NCBI RefSeq assembly: GCF_022919835.1
Contig: NZ_CP095074.1
Location: forward strand, 3,760,001-3,824,000
Length of the DNA: 64,000 bases
Origin: Halobacillus shinanisalinarum
GTDB lineage: Bacteria > Bacillota > Bacilli > Bacillales > Halobacillaceae
Reading direction: 5' to 3'
Shown here: positions 44,314-53,254 of the stretch, one piece after another
Position numbering within the stretch: the first letter of the stretch is position 1
Layout of the letters: every line of letters starts with the position of its first letter
Program-made: the position numbers and the translations under genes
The notes under the pieces: generated by a model
The model's database searches: none
The model's input: only the letters and a program-made list of their open reading frames with translations
Told to the model about the DNA's origin: nothing

Positions 44314-44843
44314 TTTATTGGAAGATTTTTATTGCATTTTTCATTCCAGGAATAGTGGGGTATGGCGGCGGCCCCGCTTCTATCCCTCTGGTAGAAAACG
44401 AAGTGGTTGAGCGGTTCAGCTGGATGTCTGTCAGCGAATTCAGTGAAATGCTGGCGATGGCGAATGCGTTACCAGGCCCAATCGCTACGAAAATGGCTGG
44501 GTTTATCGGCTATCAGCAGGGCGGGATTTTGGGGACGTTTGTAGGGGTATTTGCCACAGTAGCTCCATCCCTACTACTTATGATTGGGCTTCTAAGTCTT
44601 TTGTATAAATTCAAAGACTCCCCTAGAGTTAAAACAATGACAGCCCTAATACGTCCGTCCATTGCTATTTTACTAGGGATTATGGCTTTTCAGTTCTTCC
44701 GGAATTCTTACTTTTCTGCCGGAGCACTGCAAACCATTCTGCTGATTGTTGTCAGCTTCTTTTTACTCGAACGTGTGAAGGTTCATCCAGCCTTTGTGAT
44801 AATAGGTTCATTAATGTATGGAGCTATTTTTCTAGGATCGTAA
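44310..44843 (+). CDS. Chromate transporter, second half (short-chain CHR)
   Basis: A 177-residue partner of the preceding gene, with the same motifs in diverged form: GYGGGPASIPLVENEVVERF and MANALPGPIATKMAGFIGYQQGG. The start overlaps the previous stop by 4 nt (ATGA). The pair arose by duplication, as in other two-gene chr systems. A strong terminator follows. Confidence 0.9.
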   Translation: MIYWKIFIAFFIPGIVGYGGGPASIPLVENEVVERFSWMSVSEFSEMLAMANALPGPIATKMAGFIGYQQGGILGTFVGVFATVAPSLLLMIGLLSLLYKFKDSPRVKTMTALIRPSIAILLGIMAFQFFRNSYFSAGALQTILLIVVSFFLLERVKVHPAFVIIGSLMYGAIFLGS

Positions 44844-44845
44844 AT

Positions 44846-44878
44846 AAGGCACACCATTTAGAGGATGGTGTGCCTTTT
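44846..44878 (+). terminator. Terminator after the chromate transporter pair
   Basis: AAGGCACACCAT - 7 nt - ATGGTGTGCCTT is followed by TTGTT. Confidence 0.9.
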
Positions 44879-45031
44879 GTTCTTCAATGTTGACCAGGGA
44901 TTCTATCAAAAAACTAAGTAGGATCTCCCCAAACCACAGTGAGGGGATATTCTAAAATGGAAGGAAAGCACGAAACGCTTTGCCTTCCTCATTCGTATCA
45001 AGAACAGAACGAAATGGGGAGGAACTCTTAA

Positions 45032-45727
45032 ATGGACAATTATTCAATTGATCAATTCATTCAACAAACGAAACAAGATGAGACAGAAAGTGACTATTTT
45101 GAATTAGAAACACCTCGTATTTTAGAGGTTAATTTAACGGATCAAGTGTGGGCGAAGTCAGGTTCAATGATCTCTTACAATGGTCAAATAAAGTTTGAGC
45201 GCGAAGGGATACTGGAACATGGAGTCGGCCGCATGTTCAAGAAAGCTTTTTCAGGAGAAGGCAGCTCATTAATGAAAGCACAGGGCAGGGGTCGTTTATA
45301 CCTAGCAGATCAAGGGAAGAAAATTACAATTTTTGATCTCTCCAACGAATCGATTACCGTTAATGGGAATGACCTTTTGGCTTTTGAGCCAGGTATCGAA
45401 TGGGATGTTAAGTTAATGAAAAAAGTAGCAGGAATGATGTCTGGTGGACTGTTCAATATTAAACTTCAAGGCAACGGAAGGGTAGCGATTACCTCCCATT
45501 ATGAGCCGTTAACTTTACTCGTTCGCCCCGGAGAATCTGTAATTACGGACCCTAATGCGACGGTAGCCTGGTCCGGGCATCTCGAACCAGAGTTTAAAAC
45601 AGATATCAGTTTTAAGACATTTCTCGGAAGGGGAAGCGGGGAATCAATCCAAATGGAATTCAAAGGTGAAGGGTTTGTCATCGTTCAACCGTTTGAGGAA
45701 GTGTACACGACGGGAAGCGGATCGTAA
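45032..45727 (+). CDS. AIM24-family protein
   Basis: A 231-residue beta-rich protein of the AIM24/TRAP-like family (former DUF124): LEVNLTDQVWAKSGSMISYNG, then GRGRLYLADQG and the C-terminal SIQMEFKGEGFVIVQPFEE. The role in bacteria is unknown. It has a GGGGAGG box and stands alone between the chromate terminator and the SAM riboswitch. Confidence 0.85.
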   Translation: MDNYSIDQFIQQTKQDETESDYFELETPRILEVNLTDQVWAKSGSMISYNGQIKFEREGILEHGVGRMFKKAFSGEGSSLMKAQGRGRLYLADQGKKITIFDLSNESITVNGNDLLAFEPGIEWDVKLMKKVAGMMSGGLFNIKLQGNGRVAITSHYEPLTLLVRPGESVITDPNATVAWSGHLEPEFKTDISFKTFLGRGSGESIQMEFKGEGFVIVQPFEEVYTTGSGS

Positions 45728-45863
45728 GAAATTTATTAATCCATCAGTCATCTTCAATAGGGCTTCAGCATAATTTAACAAACAGGAGAAAAAGTTGAAG
45801 CTTCACTCTTTACTTCATTGGAAAATCGTTGTATCATGTGAATTAACAAAATAAATAATGGAA

Positions 45864-45990
45864 ACTTCTTATCCAGAGAGGCGGAGGGACTGGCCCTTTG
45901 ATGCCCGGCAACCATCGAATCAATCCACGAGATTGACGAGAACGGTGCCAATTCCTGTAGGATGGTAACATTCTAAGAGATGAGAGGATC
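45864..45990 (+). ncRNA. SAM-I (S-box) riboswitch aptamer upstream of msrA
   Basis: The conserved S-box core is easy to recognise: CTTATCCAGAGAGGCGGAGG, then GACTGGCCC, GATGCCCGGCAACC, GGTGCCAATTCC and the closing AGATGAGAGGA. A strong terminator follows at 46007, so SAM binding should stop transcription before msrA. The aptamer 5' strand TTCTTATCCAG is also complementary to CTGGATAAGAA in the terminator 3' side, a possible alternative pairing. Confidence 0.95.
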
Positions 45991-46006
45991 GTACGGAATA
46001 TTACGA

Positions 46007-46043
46007 CCCCTTTTCTTATACTGGATAAGAAAAGGGGTTTTTT
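46007..46043 (+). terminator. Riboswitch-controlled terminator
   Basis: CCCCTTTTCTTAT - 5 nt - ATAAGAAAAGGGG is followed by TTTTTT. It is the expression platform of the S-box leader. Confidence 0.92.
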
Positions 46044-46108
46044 GGTTTTAAAACCGTCAAACTCTCTTTGAAGAAGAAGTTCCGCATTAACAGAAGGGAA
46101 GATGAGTT

Positions 46109-46582
46109 ATGGCAACAGCTATTTTTGGTGCAGGGTGTTTCTGGGGCGTCGAGCCCTTTTTTGAGCGTTTTGATGGAGTGACTGCAACACGGGTTGGATA
46201 CACAGGCGGTCACGTTAAGAATCCGACATATGATCAAGTGAAAACGGGAACAACGGGTCATGCAGAAGCTGTAAAGATTGAATATGATGCAACTGTTCTG
46301 ACATACGAAGAGTTGATTAATATCTTTTTTGAGGCGCATGATCCAACAACTCGCAATAAGCAGGGTATGGACGTAGGTCATCAATATCGATCTGCTATCT
46401 TTTATACCAATGAATTAGAGCAGGCGATTGCGGACGAAAAGATTAAGCAGTGGGAAGCAAAAGGGATCTTTAAACGTCCGATTGTAACGGAGGTAGCAAA
46501 AGCTGAAGTTTTCTATGATGCGGAAGAATACCATCAAAAATATTCACAAAAGAATGGAGCAGTTGCTTGCGGAATCAGCTAA
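46109..46582 (+). CDS. msrA: Peptide-methionine (S)-S-oxide reductase MsrA
   Basis: A 157-residue MsrA. The catalytic GCFWG has the nucleophile Cys10, and the C-terminal YHQKYSQKNGAVACG provides a possible recycling Cys. It reduces S-methionine sulfoxide in proteins or free Met with thioredoxin. It lies directly behind a SAM-I riboswitch, so expression should rise when SAM, and thus methionine, is low. An AAGGGAAG box precedes it. No msrB is fused or adjacent. Confidence 0.95.
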   Translation: MATAIFGAGCFWGVEPFFERFDGVTATRVGYTGGHVKNPTYDQVKTGTTGHAEAVKIEYDATVLTYEELINIFFEAHDPTTRNKQGMDVGHQYRSAIFYTNELEQAIADEKIKQWEAKGIFKRPIVTEVAKAEVFYDAEEYHQKYSQKNGAVACGIS

Positions 46583-46596
46583 TTAAAAATAGGAGT

Positions 46597-46630
46597 GAGC
46601 CTTCCTTTTAATAAGGAGGGTTCTTTTTTT
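46597..46630 (+). terminator. Terminator after msrA
   Basis: GAGCCTTCCTT - TTAAT - AAGGAGGGTTC is followed by TTTTTTT. Confidence 0.88.
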
Positions 46631-46820
46631 ATATCTAAAATGGAATAGAGTGTTAAAATAGATCGACAGTGATCTAGCTTGAGATGAATCAAGGGTGGTG
46701 GTCACTCTTTTTTCAATTAAAGCCAATGATTAACGAAAAAAGCTTGAAGACTTGATTATAAACAGCACAATCTTTAATAGTTACGTATAATTATAGGCGG
46801 TTAGGAGGATACAGGATACC

Positions 46821-47918
46821 ATGTGGTTTAATGAGGGATTACTTATCATCATGACACTTTTTATGGTCATTGGAGCAGTAGATTACTATCTTTTACATAA
46901 TCGATGGGGCTTAGGGGAGCGATTTTACGATGCTTTTATGATGATGGGGCCGCTTGCGCTTGCAATGGTTGGAATTATTTCGTTGGCCCCTGTTCTATCC
47001 GCATGGTTAGCTCCTATTATTACGCCACTATACCAGTGGCTTGGGGTTGATCCATCGATGTTTGCATCAACGATATTAGCGATTGATATGGGGGCCTATC
47101 AATTAGCAGAAGCCCTCGCTGAGAGTGACGATGCAGCGGTTTTCTCTTGGGCGTTTCTCGGGACGATGATGGGACCTACACTGGTTTTTACCATTCCAAT
47201 TGCCTTAACGATGATTGCAAAAGAAGACTATCCTTATTTTGCAAAGGGGATATTAATCGGGTTAATTACGATTCCCATTGGTTGCCTCTCCGGAGGGTTT
47301 GTAGCCGGCTATGAACTGTGGTGGATGATCCGCAACCTTATACCTACAGTGGTTGTAGCAGTCATAATAGGATTAGGGTTATGGAAGTTTACTAATCTAA
47401 CCATTCACTTGTTTGCAAAGTTTGGCAGATCAGTCGAGTTACTAATCATTAGTGGGTTAGTCTTAATTATTATCAAAACATTAACAGGTTTTACCTTAGT
47501 TCAAGGTATGGCTCCTTTAGAGGAGGGGCTAGGCATCGTGGGAAATATCACGATCATGCTTGCGGGTGCCTATCCAATGGTCAGCTTTATTAATCAATCG
47601 GGCCAGCGACTATGGAACAAATGGAGCGGTAAACTTGGGGTTAACTCGGTAGCGATGACGGGGTTCATCGCATCGCTTGCTCACCATATTCCTATGCTGG
47701 CGACCATGAAGGATATGGATACAAGGGGAAAAGTGATGAATGCTGCGTTTGCGGTTAGCGGGGCATTTGTGCTTGGAGGCCATTTAGGATTTGTAGCTAG
47801 TGTAAATAAGGAGATGATTGTGGCTGTGGTCATCGGTAAGCTAGTTGCAGGCGGACTGGCTGCTTGGATCGCGTGGCTAACAACCAGCCCTGATGGGTTA
47901 AAGGAGCAGTCAAGTTAA
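46821..47918 (+). CDS. eutH: Ethanolamine transporter EutH-like
   Basis: A 365-residue membrane protein of the EutH family with about ten helices. It has FYDAFMMMGPLALAMVGIISLAP, the DMGAYQLAEALA segment, FLGTMMGPTLVFTIPIAL and MTGFIASLAHHIPMLATMKDMD. The family facilitates ethanolamine entry. The rest of the eut operon is not in this window, so it may serve another amine or an ethanolamine pathway encoded elsewhere. The RBS is AGGAGG; no terminator is seen before the MITE-like element downstream. Confidence 0.9.
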   Translation: MWFNEGLLIIMTLFMVIGAVDYYLLHNRWGLGERFYDAFMMMGPLALAMVGIISLAPVLSAWLAPIITPLYQWLGVDPSMFASTILAIDMGAYQLAEALAESDDAAVFSWAFLGTMMGPTLVFTIPIALTMIAKEDYPYFAKGILIGLITIPIGCLSGGFVAGYELWWMIRNLIPTVVVAVIIGLGLWKFTNLTIHLFAKFGRSVELLIISGLVLIIIKTLTGFTLVQGMAPLEEGLGIVGNITIMLAGAYPMVSFINQSGQRLWNKWSGKLGVNSVAMTGFIASLAHHIPMLATMKDMDTRGKVMNAAFAVSGAFVLGGHLGFVASVNKEMIVAVVIGKLVAGGLAAWIAWLTTSPDGLKEQSS

Positions 47919-47960
47919 GGTTTTAGGTGTTTCCCAAATGATAATTTTCTAAAAGATGAT

Positions 47961-48102
47961 GTTCAAAAAGTCACCAAATGATAAACGGCACATTTCTTCG
48001 TTGCTCGGTTTTTCCGGTCCTCACGTAGGAAAGGCATACGCTGTGGTCCTCAAAACGTTCGCACCTCGAACTTCTTGTTTCTCAGTCGTCAACTTTTTGA
48101 AC
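47961..48102 (+). repeat. MITE-like element, copy 3 (most complete)
   Basis: A 142-bp element with terminal inverted repeats GTTCAAAAAGT(CACC) and (GTCA)ACTTTTTGAAC at its ends. It is nearly identical internally to copy 2 at 34305. It has no coding capacity. It lies between the convergent eutH and the small membrane protein gene. Confidence 0.8.
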
Positions 48103-48107
48103 ACAAA

Positions 48108-48359
48108 CTAAAAGATGAAAATGGCACATAGAATGGCTGCAATAACAAAGGTAATGCTGTAGATGGTAGTTAGTAGGCGAAAGCTTGTTTTTTTTCCATG
48201 ATTTTGCAAGCTTGCCACTTCATCCTCGGCAGAGTATCCTTCTGCTTCATATTTTGCAATGGTTTGGTTTACGTTCTTTCCAACATAGAGTGTCCCAACT
48301 AATGCTATGATACTAACGAGAATAATGACGGCCATTAAAAAAGGGTACATGCTCACCAC
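48108..48359 (-). CDS. Small two-helix membrane protein (paralogue 1)
   Basis: An 83-residue protein. An N-terminal helix (FLMAVIILVSIIALVGTLYVG), a charged linker and a C-terminal helix after TSFRLLTTIYSITFVIAAILC can be seen. It is paralogous to the protein at 50184: both end with RLLT-x-IYSITF and an IFIF terminus. I do not recognise a family. An AGTGGTGAGCATG-type context makes the start one of two nearby ATG codons. Confidence 0.75.
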   Translation of the reverse strand: MVSMYPFLMAVIILVSIIALVGTLYVGKNVNQTIAKYEAEGYSAEDEVASLQNHGKKTSFRLLTTIYSITFVIAAILCAIFIF

Positions 48360-48580
48360 TCCCTCTACTAGATTACCTTCATTTTACCTTATTTGTGGTT
48401 GTAAAAACGATGCTATAGGTGAAATAAATTGTACTTTTTGGTGAACATTTGCTCCATTCGATGTAAAGCATTGAGGAATTTTTATGAAAAGCTGTAATCA
48501 TGTGCAGTTAATAGAATTGTGAGCACGCACTTTAAATATATACCCTGTGTGCTTTTTTGTTAAAGAAAGGCGGAGTTGGA

Positions 48581-49498
48581 ATGAGAGTATATGGTGCTTT
48601 AATCAGCTTAAGTTTAATTTGGGGGATGTCGTTTGTTTTTATAAAATGGCTGCTCGATCCTGTTGGTGCGTGGGGGTCGGTGTTTCTAAGGTGTTCAGCA
48701 GCCGTCCTGATTTTGTTCCCGTTCCTTTGGATGAGGAGAGGGAACATCGTAAGACCGATTCCCTGGAGATCACTTGTTTTCGTAGGGGTTTTTAATGCCG
48801 GCATCCCGTGGGGGCTGATTGCTTTAAGTGAAACCGAGATTAATAGCAGTACAGCTGCAGTTCTAAATGCATTAACCCCGATTTGTACTGGCCTTGTAGG
48901 TTTCCTTTTCTTCGCAATTGTGTTGAAAAAGCGGCAATGGCTCGGAATAGGTTTAGGATTCGCAGGTATTCTTGTCCTTATAGAGTTTAATGTGGGGCAA
49001 CTATTTAAAGAAAGTTTCGTCGGAATCGGCACAATGGTATGCGCCACCATCTCTTATGGATTTGCCTCCCAATATACGAAAAAACATCTACAATCAACGG
49101 GTGTCCTGCTGATTACTACCTGTTCACTTGCGATTGCATCAGTGGTCGGATTCATTGGCACACTTGTAACAGGAACCACTTCCCGTATAAATGCTGACTT
49201 AGTTGCGGATCCACTCGTTCTATGGTCCATTATCGGCCTTGGATGTTTTGGTTCAGGAATCGCCCATTTGCTTTTTTATTATATTGTGAAGAATAGCAGT
49301 GCCGAGTTCGCGACATCTGTCACTTATTTAGTTCCGGTTACGGCAATGGTGTGGGGATATGTACTGCTAAATGAACCGATTACTAAAAATTTAGCTTTCG
49401 GGCTCGTGATTATTTTTATAGGGGTTTATTTAGCCACAAGAAAGCCTAAAAGGAATACGTCACAAACGAACAAGCAACGCGTTGCAGGAGAAGGATAA
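48581..49498 (+). CDS. EamA-family (DMT) transporter
   Basis: A 305-residue drug/metabolite transporter with ten membrane helices in two EamA repeats (first: ALISLSLIWGMSFVFIKWLLDP; second: ATISYGFASQYTKKHLQ...TSVTYLVPVTAMVWGYVLLNEPI). The substrate is unknown; many relatives export amino acids or metabolites. I chose the ATG at 48581, with an AAAGGCGG box, since the longer frame has no RBS. It converges on the YkuK-like gene. Confidence 0.9.
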   Translation: MRVYGALISLSLIWGMSFVFIKWLLDPVGAWGSVFLRCSAAVLILFPFLWMRRGNIVRPIPWRSLVFVGVFNAGIPWGLIALSETEINSSTAAVLNALTPICTGLVGFLFFAIVLKKRQWLGIGLGFAGILVLIEFNVGQLFKESFVGIGTMVCATISYGFASQYTKKHLQSTGVLLITTCSLAIASVVGFIGTLVTGTTSRINADLVADPLVLWSIIGLGCFGSGIAHLLFYYIVKNSSAEFATSVTYLVPVTAMVWGYVLLNEPITKNLAFGLVIIFIGVYLATRKPKRNTSQTNKQRVAGEG

Positions 49499-49524
49499 TT
49501 TTCTGTAGAAAAGTCTGCACTCTT

Positions 49525-50046
49525 CTATTTCGTATATTTGTTGGCATAACTGCTAGCTGCAATAGAATCAGGTTTTATTTTTGGATCAAACCCTAATGAT
49601 TCGATCCGTGCCATCATTTCATTGACATACGTTCGTGTCTTATTTCGCTCGCCGGCACCGATATCGATGTGTCCCTCAACCATAAAGCTTGCCCCTTTAT
49701 AAATGTGGGGGAGGACGACATTGATCAGTTTGTCGAGATGCTCATTTGTGAAAAGCGAGGCCACTTCTTCCGTTAATGTCGTTTCATAGGATATTCGTTC
49801 GTGGAGGACCGTCATACACCTTGGTTCTGTCTCTTTTCGAAAACACGCCCAGGCTCCTTTGCCTATTCTTTGAATGACAATTCCGGTTATAAATAACGTG
49901 CTAGTTTCATGTATTTGAGAATCTGTACCTAGCATAAGCTTATAGTTACCTCTTGGATCACTCTGCATGAACGAATAGATATGGGAAAATACTTCACTGT
50001 AGGTCATCTGATTTTTGATTGAATTCTGAAACAGGATGGGTTTCAA
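49525..50046 (-). CDS. RNase H-like protein of the YkuK family (DUF458)
   Basis: A 173-residue protein with a ribonuclease H-like fold: the MLGTDSQIHETSTLFITGIVI segment supplies the acidic residue, with VEGHIDIGAGERNKTRTYVNEM further on and a C-terminal KPDSIAASSYANKYTK typical of YkuK. The function in Bacillus is unknown. No obvious operon partner exists. Confidence 0.85.
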   Translation of the reverse strand: MKPILFQNSIKNQMTYSEVFSHIYSFMQSDPRGNYKLMLGTDSQIHETSTLFITGIVIQRIGKGAWACFRKETEPRCMTVLHERISYETTLTEEVASLFTNEHLDKLINVVLPHIYKGASFMVEGHIDIGAGERNKTRTYVNEMMARIESLGFDPKIKPDSIAASSYANKYTK

Positions 50047-50183
50047 TAGAACCAGCTCTTTTCAAGTGGAGTAGAAAAACAGGGTTTTGAGGGAATCCAT
50101 TTCTATACTATATTCATTTCCCTTTTCTACATGTGAAAAAACTAAAAATGACGAGCTCCAAAGAGGGGAGTTCGTCATTTCAA

Positions 50184-50414
50184 TTAAAAAATAAATATCC
50201 AAATGAGGATAATGGTAATAATGAACGTGATTGAATAAATGATTGTCAACAATCGGATGCTTGAGCTCTTGCCCTCGCTTTTTAAACTTGAAAGCTCTTC
50301 TTCCACTGAAGTCTCTTCAGATTCTTCCTTTATCATATTTCTTGCCACTAAGATGGTTCCAATTAAAGCAGCCAGGCAAACGACAATCACGATGATATAG
50401 TAGATCGAATACAT
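50184..50414 (-). CDS. Small two-helix membrane protein (paralogue 2)
   Basis: A 76-residue paralogue of the protein at 48108 with the same layout: an N-terminal helix (YYIIVIVVCLAALIGTILVA), an acidic linker (EESEETSVEEELSSLKSEG) and a C-terminal SSIRLLTIIYSITFIITIIL helix. An AGGAGTGGG box precedes it. The function is unknown. The two copies bracket the EamA and YkuK genes, suggesting local duplication. Confidence 0.75.
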   Translation of the reverse strand: MYSIYYIIVIVVCLAALIGTILVARNMIKEESEETSVEEELSSLKSEGKSSSIRLLTIIYSITFIITIILIWIFIF

Positions 50415-50579
50415 AGTTGCCCCACTCCTTTTTGACTCTTAAAATAAGGTCGGTCTACTAAGATTTTATCACTTAAATGAAACCGTTTATACCCATTTGT
50501 AAACAGGAAAACCATGCTTTTCACCAAAGCATGGTCAGATCTTGTAGAGAAACTTCTCTACAAGCTTTTTTGTACATAC

Positions 50580-50705
50580 GTACGGGCGAATACCGCTCGC
50601 TTTCTGCGGACGAACACCCGAGTCTCCTCGTGAAACCCACACTGTGGGGTCTCGGATCGCCCGTTTTTCCGTAGGAGTCTCGCAGTATTCACCCTCCCGT
50701 AATCG
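50580..50705. repeat. Dispersed GC-rich intergenic repeat, copy 3
   Basis: It begins CGCTCGCTTTCTGCGG and ends near CCGTAGGAGTCTCGCAGTATTC, the same outer layout as the copies near 15735 and 33290 but a different centre. It overlaps the 3' end of a transposase remnant. Confidence 0.45.
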
Positions 50706-51020
50706 AAAAAGACTCCCCTTCACCTAACTGACGTTTATTATCCTCCCAGACATGGCGTGTGATGTTTTTCTGATGCTTTTGATTTTGAGTGCACTCTACG
50801 GGAAGAGAGGCATTCCTTACATCGACGGGATTTGGTGTGTAATGGCGATATCCATCACGATCTGTAGTGGCATAAGTTAGTTCTTCTCCCCGGGGACACA
50901 CATACACATCGCGGTCCGCATCATATAGAAATCCTTTTTGCATTTGATAAGCGAGGATAGGCAATAACCCCAAATACATCTCTTTGGGGCGAGGCCATGA
51001 CAGGTAGGAGTGGTCAAGTA
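50689..51020 (-). pseudogene. Transposase remnant (IS1182-like)
   Basis: A fragment of about 100 residues with DADRDVYVCPRGEELTYATT, DGYRHYTP and ITRHVWED segments, typical of the central part of IS1182/IS5-type transposases. N- and C-terminal parts are missing and no terminal repeats are visible. It is a dead relic. Confidence 0.75.
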
Positions 51021-51073
51021 TCCGGCATCTAAATCAACGGCTTCTAGATCAGTGAAAAAATAAAAATAGAGAG

Positions 51074-51110
51074 GAAAAAATCAGGCTGTCGAGACTTTCA
51101 CGACAGCCTG
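51074..51110 (-). terminator. Terminator after the MFS transporter gene
   Basis: CAGGCTGTCG - 9 nt - CGACAGCCTG is followed by TTTTTT on the minus strand. Confidence 0.85.
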
Positions 51111-51141
51111 ATCATGCTTTTCCCCAAGGTATGGTTTTCTT

Positions 51142-52620
51142 TTATGACGGAGAGGATTCACTTGAAACATCACTCGGTTTTGCTCTTTTTACAAAAAGAG
51201 TAATGATAAAGCCGATTAAAGCAACAGCGAAAGCTATGAAATAAACTAGTTCAACTCCGGCGACGGTAGATTGCATGATCGCGTTCTCCGAAGTGGGATT
51301 TGTGGCGTTGGCCAAAAAACTTTCTTTTCTAGTTGTCATAATACTGATAAACACGGATACCCCGATCGCACCAGATACAGGCTGCAATGTATTCATAATT
51401 GCGGTTCCATGCGGATAGAGCTGTTTTGGAAGCTGATTCAACCCATTCGTCTGAGCCGGCATCATAATCGCTGATACGGATAGCATTAACAGCATGTAGC
51501 TAATAACAATGACGTAAATCGGTGTCGTTGCCTCGACACGACTGAGTGAAAACATCGTGGCTGTTAAGACAGCGGCGGCCGGAATCATTAATTTTCTAGG
51601 ACCAAATTTGTCAAAAAGTTTTCCCATCACGGGGGACATCAGTCCGTTTAATAAGCTGCCTGGCAATAGGACAAGTCCTGCCGTGGCAGCAGTTAACGCG
51701 AGAGGTCCTTGCATAAACATCGGTAAAATAATTTCGGATGAGAACATTGCCATGATAACAATAATAAACAACAGAAGGGCCAACGTGAACATGGGGTATT
51801 TAAAGACACGGACATCGAGAAGTGGCTCTTCTAATTTCAACTGCCTGATTGTAAAAAAGGCCAGGGAGATAAAACCAACAACAATGAAGGTCAATACTTG
51901 CGGATCAAGAAATCCTGAATCCCCTTCACCGGCAAAGCTGAATCCAAGGACCACTCCACCGAATCCAACCGTTGAAAGCAAGATCGATAGAATATCAACC
52001 TTAGGCTTTGTGACTTCACCGACATTTTTCAAAAATTTGTAGGCAAAGACCATGGAAAACAGTGCAAATGGAATGACCGTAATAAATAGAAATCTCCAGC
52101 CCAAATGTTCCACAATAATCCCTGACAATGTCGGTCCAATCGCAGGGGCGAACATGATCACAAGACCGATCATTCCCATAACCGTTCCACGGCGTTCAGG
52201 CGGGAAGATAAGTAAGAAGGTGTTAAAGATAATCGGTATGAGCAGCCCTGTTCCAACAGCTTGAACAAGGCGACCTGTTAGTAAGATAGAAAAGGTAGGT
52301 GCCATCGCACAAATGACTGTTCCAATTGTAAATACTGTCATCGTCCCCATAAACATTTGCCTCGTAGTAAAGGTTTGCAGCAGTAGTGCTGAAATCGGAA
52401 TGAGAATACCCATCACAAGCATGAATCCAGTCACCATCCACTGTACGGTTGTTGCAGATAGGCTGAACTCTGCCATTAAGGTTGTTAATGCAATGTTAAG
52501 TAATGTCTCGTTTAAAATGGCAAAAAAAGCACCTACAATTAGTGAGATCATTACAGGTTTAACGCTGAAGTTTGGATCATCAGCAAGAAATTCATATTTT
52601 GTAGTCGTTGTTCCTTCCAT
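51142..52620 (-). CDS. DHA2-family MFS multidrug transporter
   Basis: A 492-residue, 14-helix major facilitator of the EmrB/QacA (DHA2) type. The motif LLTGRLVQAVGTGLLIPIIF, the motif-C-like GLVIMFAPAIGPTLSGIIVEHLGWRFLF and the Asp in the TM1 surroundings (FFAILNETLLNIAL with Asn/Glu) are visible. It exports drugs or lipophilic compounds using the proton gradient; the substrate is unknown. It is monocistronic, with its own terminator. Confidence 0.9.
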   Translation of the reverse strand: MEGTTTTKYEFLADDPNFSVKPVMISLIVGAFFAILNETLLNIALTTLMAEFSLSATTVQWMVTGFMLVMGILIPISALLLQTFTTRQMFMGTMTVFTIGTVICAMAPTFSILLTGRLVQAVGTGLLIPIIFNTFLLIFPPERRGTVMGMIGLVIMFAPAIGPTLSGIIVEHLGWRFLFITVIPFALFSMVFAYKFLKNVGEVTKPKVDILSILLSTVGFGGVVLGFSFAGEGDSGFLDPQVLTFIVVGFISLAFFTIRQLKLEEPLLDVRVFKYPMFTLALLLFIIVIMAMFSSEIILPMFMQGPLALTAATAGLVLLPGSLLNGLMSPVMGKLFDKFGPRKLMIPAAAVLTATMFSLSRVEATTPIYVIVISYMLLMLSVSAIMMPAQTNGLNQLPKQLYPHGTAIMNTLQPVSGAIGVSVFISIMTTRKESFLANATNPTSENAIMQSTVAGVELVYFIAFAVALIGFIITLFVKRAKPSDVSSESSPS

Positions 52621-52696
52621 AGATATGCTCCTTTATTTAGGTTCCTAACAAAATACCATTATAACGGAAAGCAACGACCAAAATATACATTTTTGC

Positions 52697-53241
52697 TTAA
52701 TTATTTTCGATCCCCTTTATAATAAAGTCGACCTGATCCCGCGGTTGCTGGATTTCGATATAACGATCTTCCTGTTCCATCCAATCCTGCCAGAAAGATA
52801 ATGCCTCTTGTCCATCCCGTTCAAGTCCCCGCTTAAGCCGGACTTCTCGAGGGCACTCGACCCAGACCGTATAATCATAGTAAGACCTAAGCTGATCACG
52901 TGCAGCATAGCAGCCTTCAACAACAATAACGCCCGAAGGAGAAATATGATGCCATTCTGCAAGCTCGTCATGATCCCAGTCATAGCGCTGATAGTCAGTG
53001 GGGGACTTTTCCGACAAAGGTTTGATCACTTGGTTGAGCACACGTTTCCAATCAAAATGCCCGCCAATGTCTGTATCTCCTTGCGTTCGTGGGAAGGGAG
53101 GTAGAAGTCATCCATATGAACGACAACCCCCTCTGGTACCATCGATAAAAAATGCGCAGCCATAGTGCTTTTGCCCGCACCGCCACAGCCATCAATCCCA
53201 ACGAGTAAGAGGTCTTTCTTATTATTTTTCAACCACTCCAT
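52697..53241 (-). pseudogene. Uridine-kinase-like P-loop protein, frameshifted
   Basis: The first frame (from 53241) holds the Walker A GIDGCGGAGKST and VVHMDDFYLPSHER. After the loss of one base near 53083-53090 the second frame continues QGDTDIGGHFDWKRVLNQVIKPL, then VVEGCYAARDQLRSYYDYTVWVECP and the arginine-rich REVRLKRGLERDG. Together they give about 180 residues of a uridine kinase/phosphoribulokinase-family protein. It sits directly downstream of argS on the same strand. The break may be real or a sequencing error. Confidence 0.8.
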
Positions 53242-53254
53242 TAGACGATCCCCT

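Noticed and set aside
48532..49050. Long minus-strand frame opposite the EamA gene
   Set aside because: The plus strand holds a clear ten-helix EamA protein with an RBS; the antisense frame has no recognisable features.
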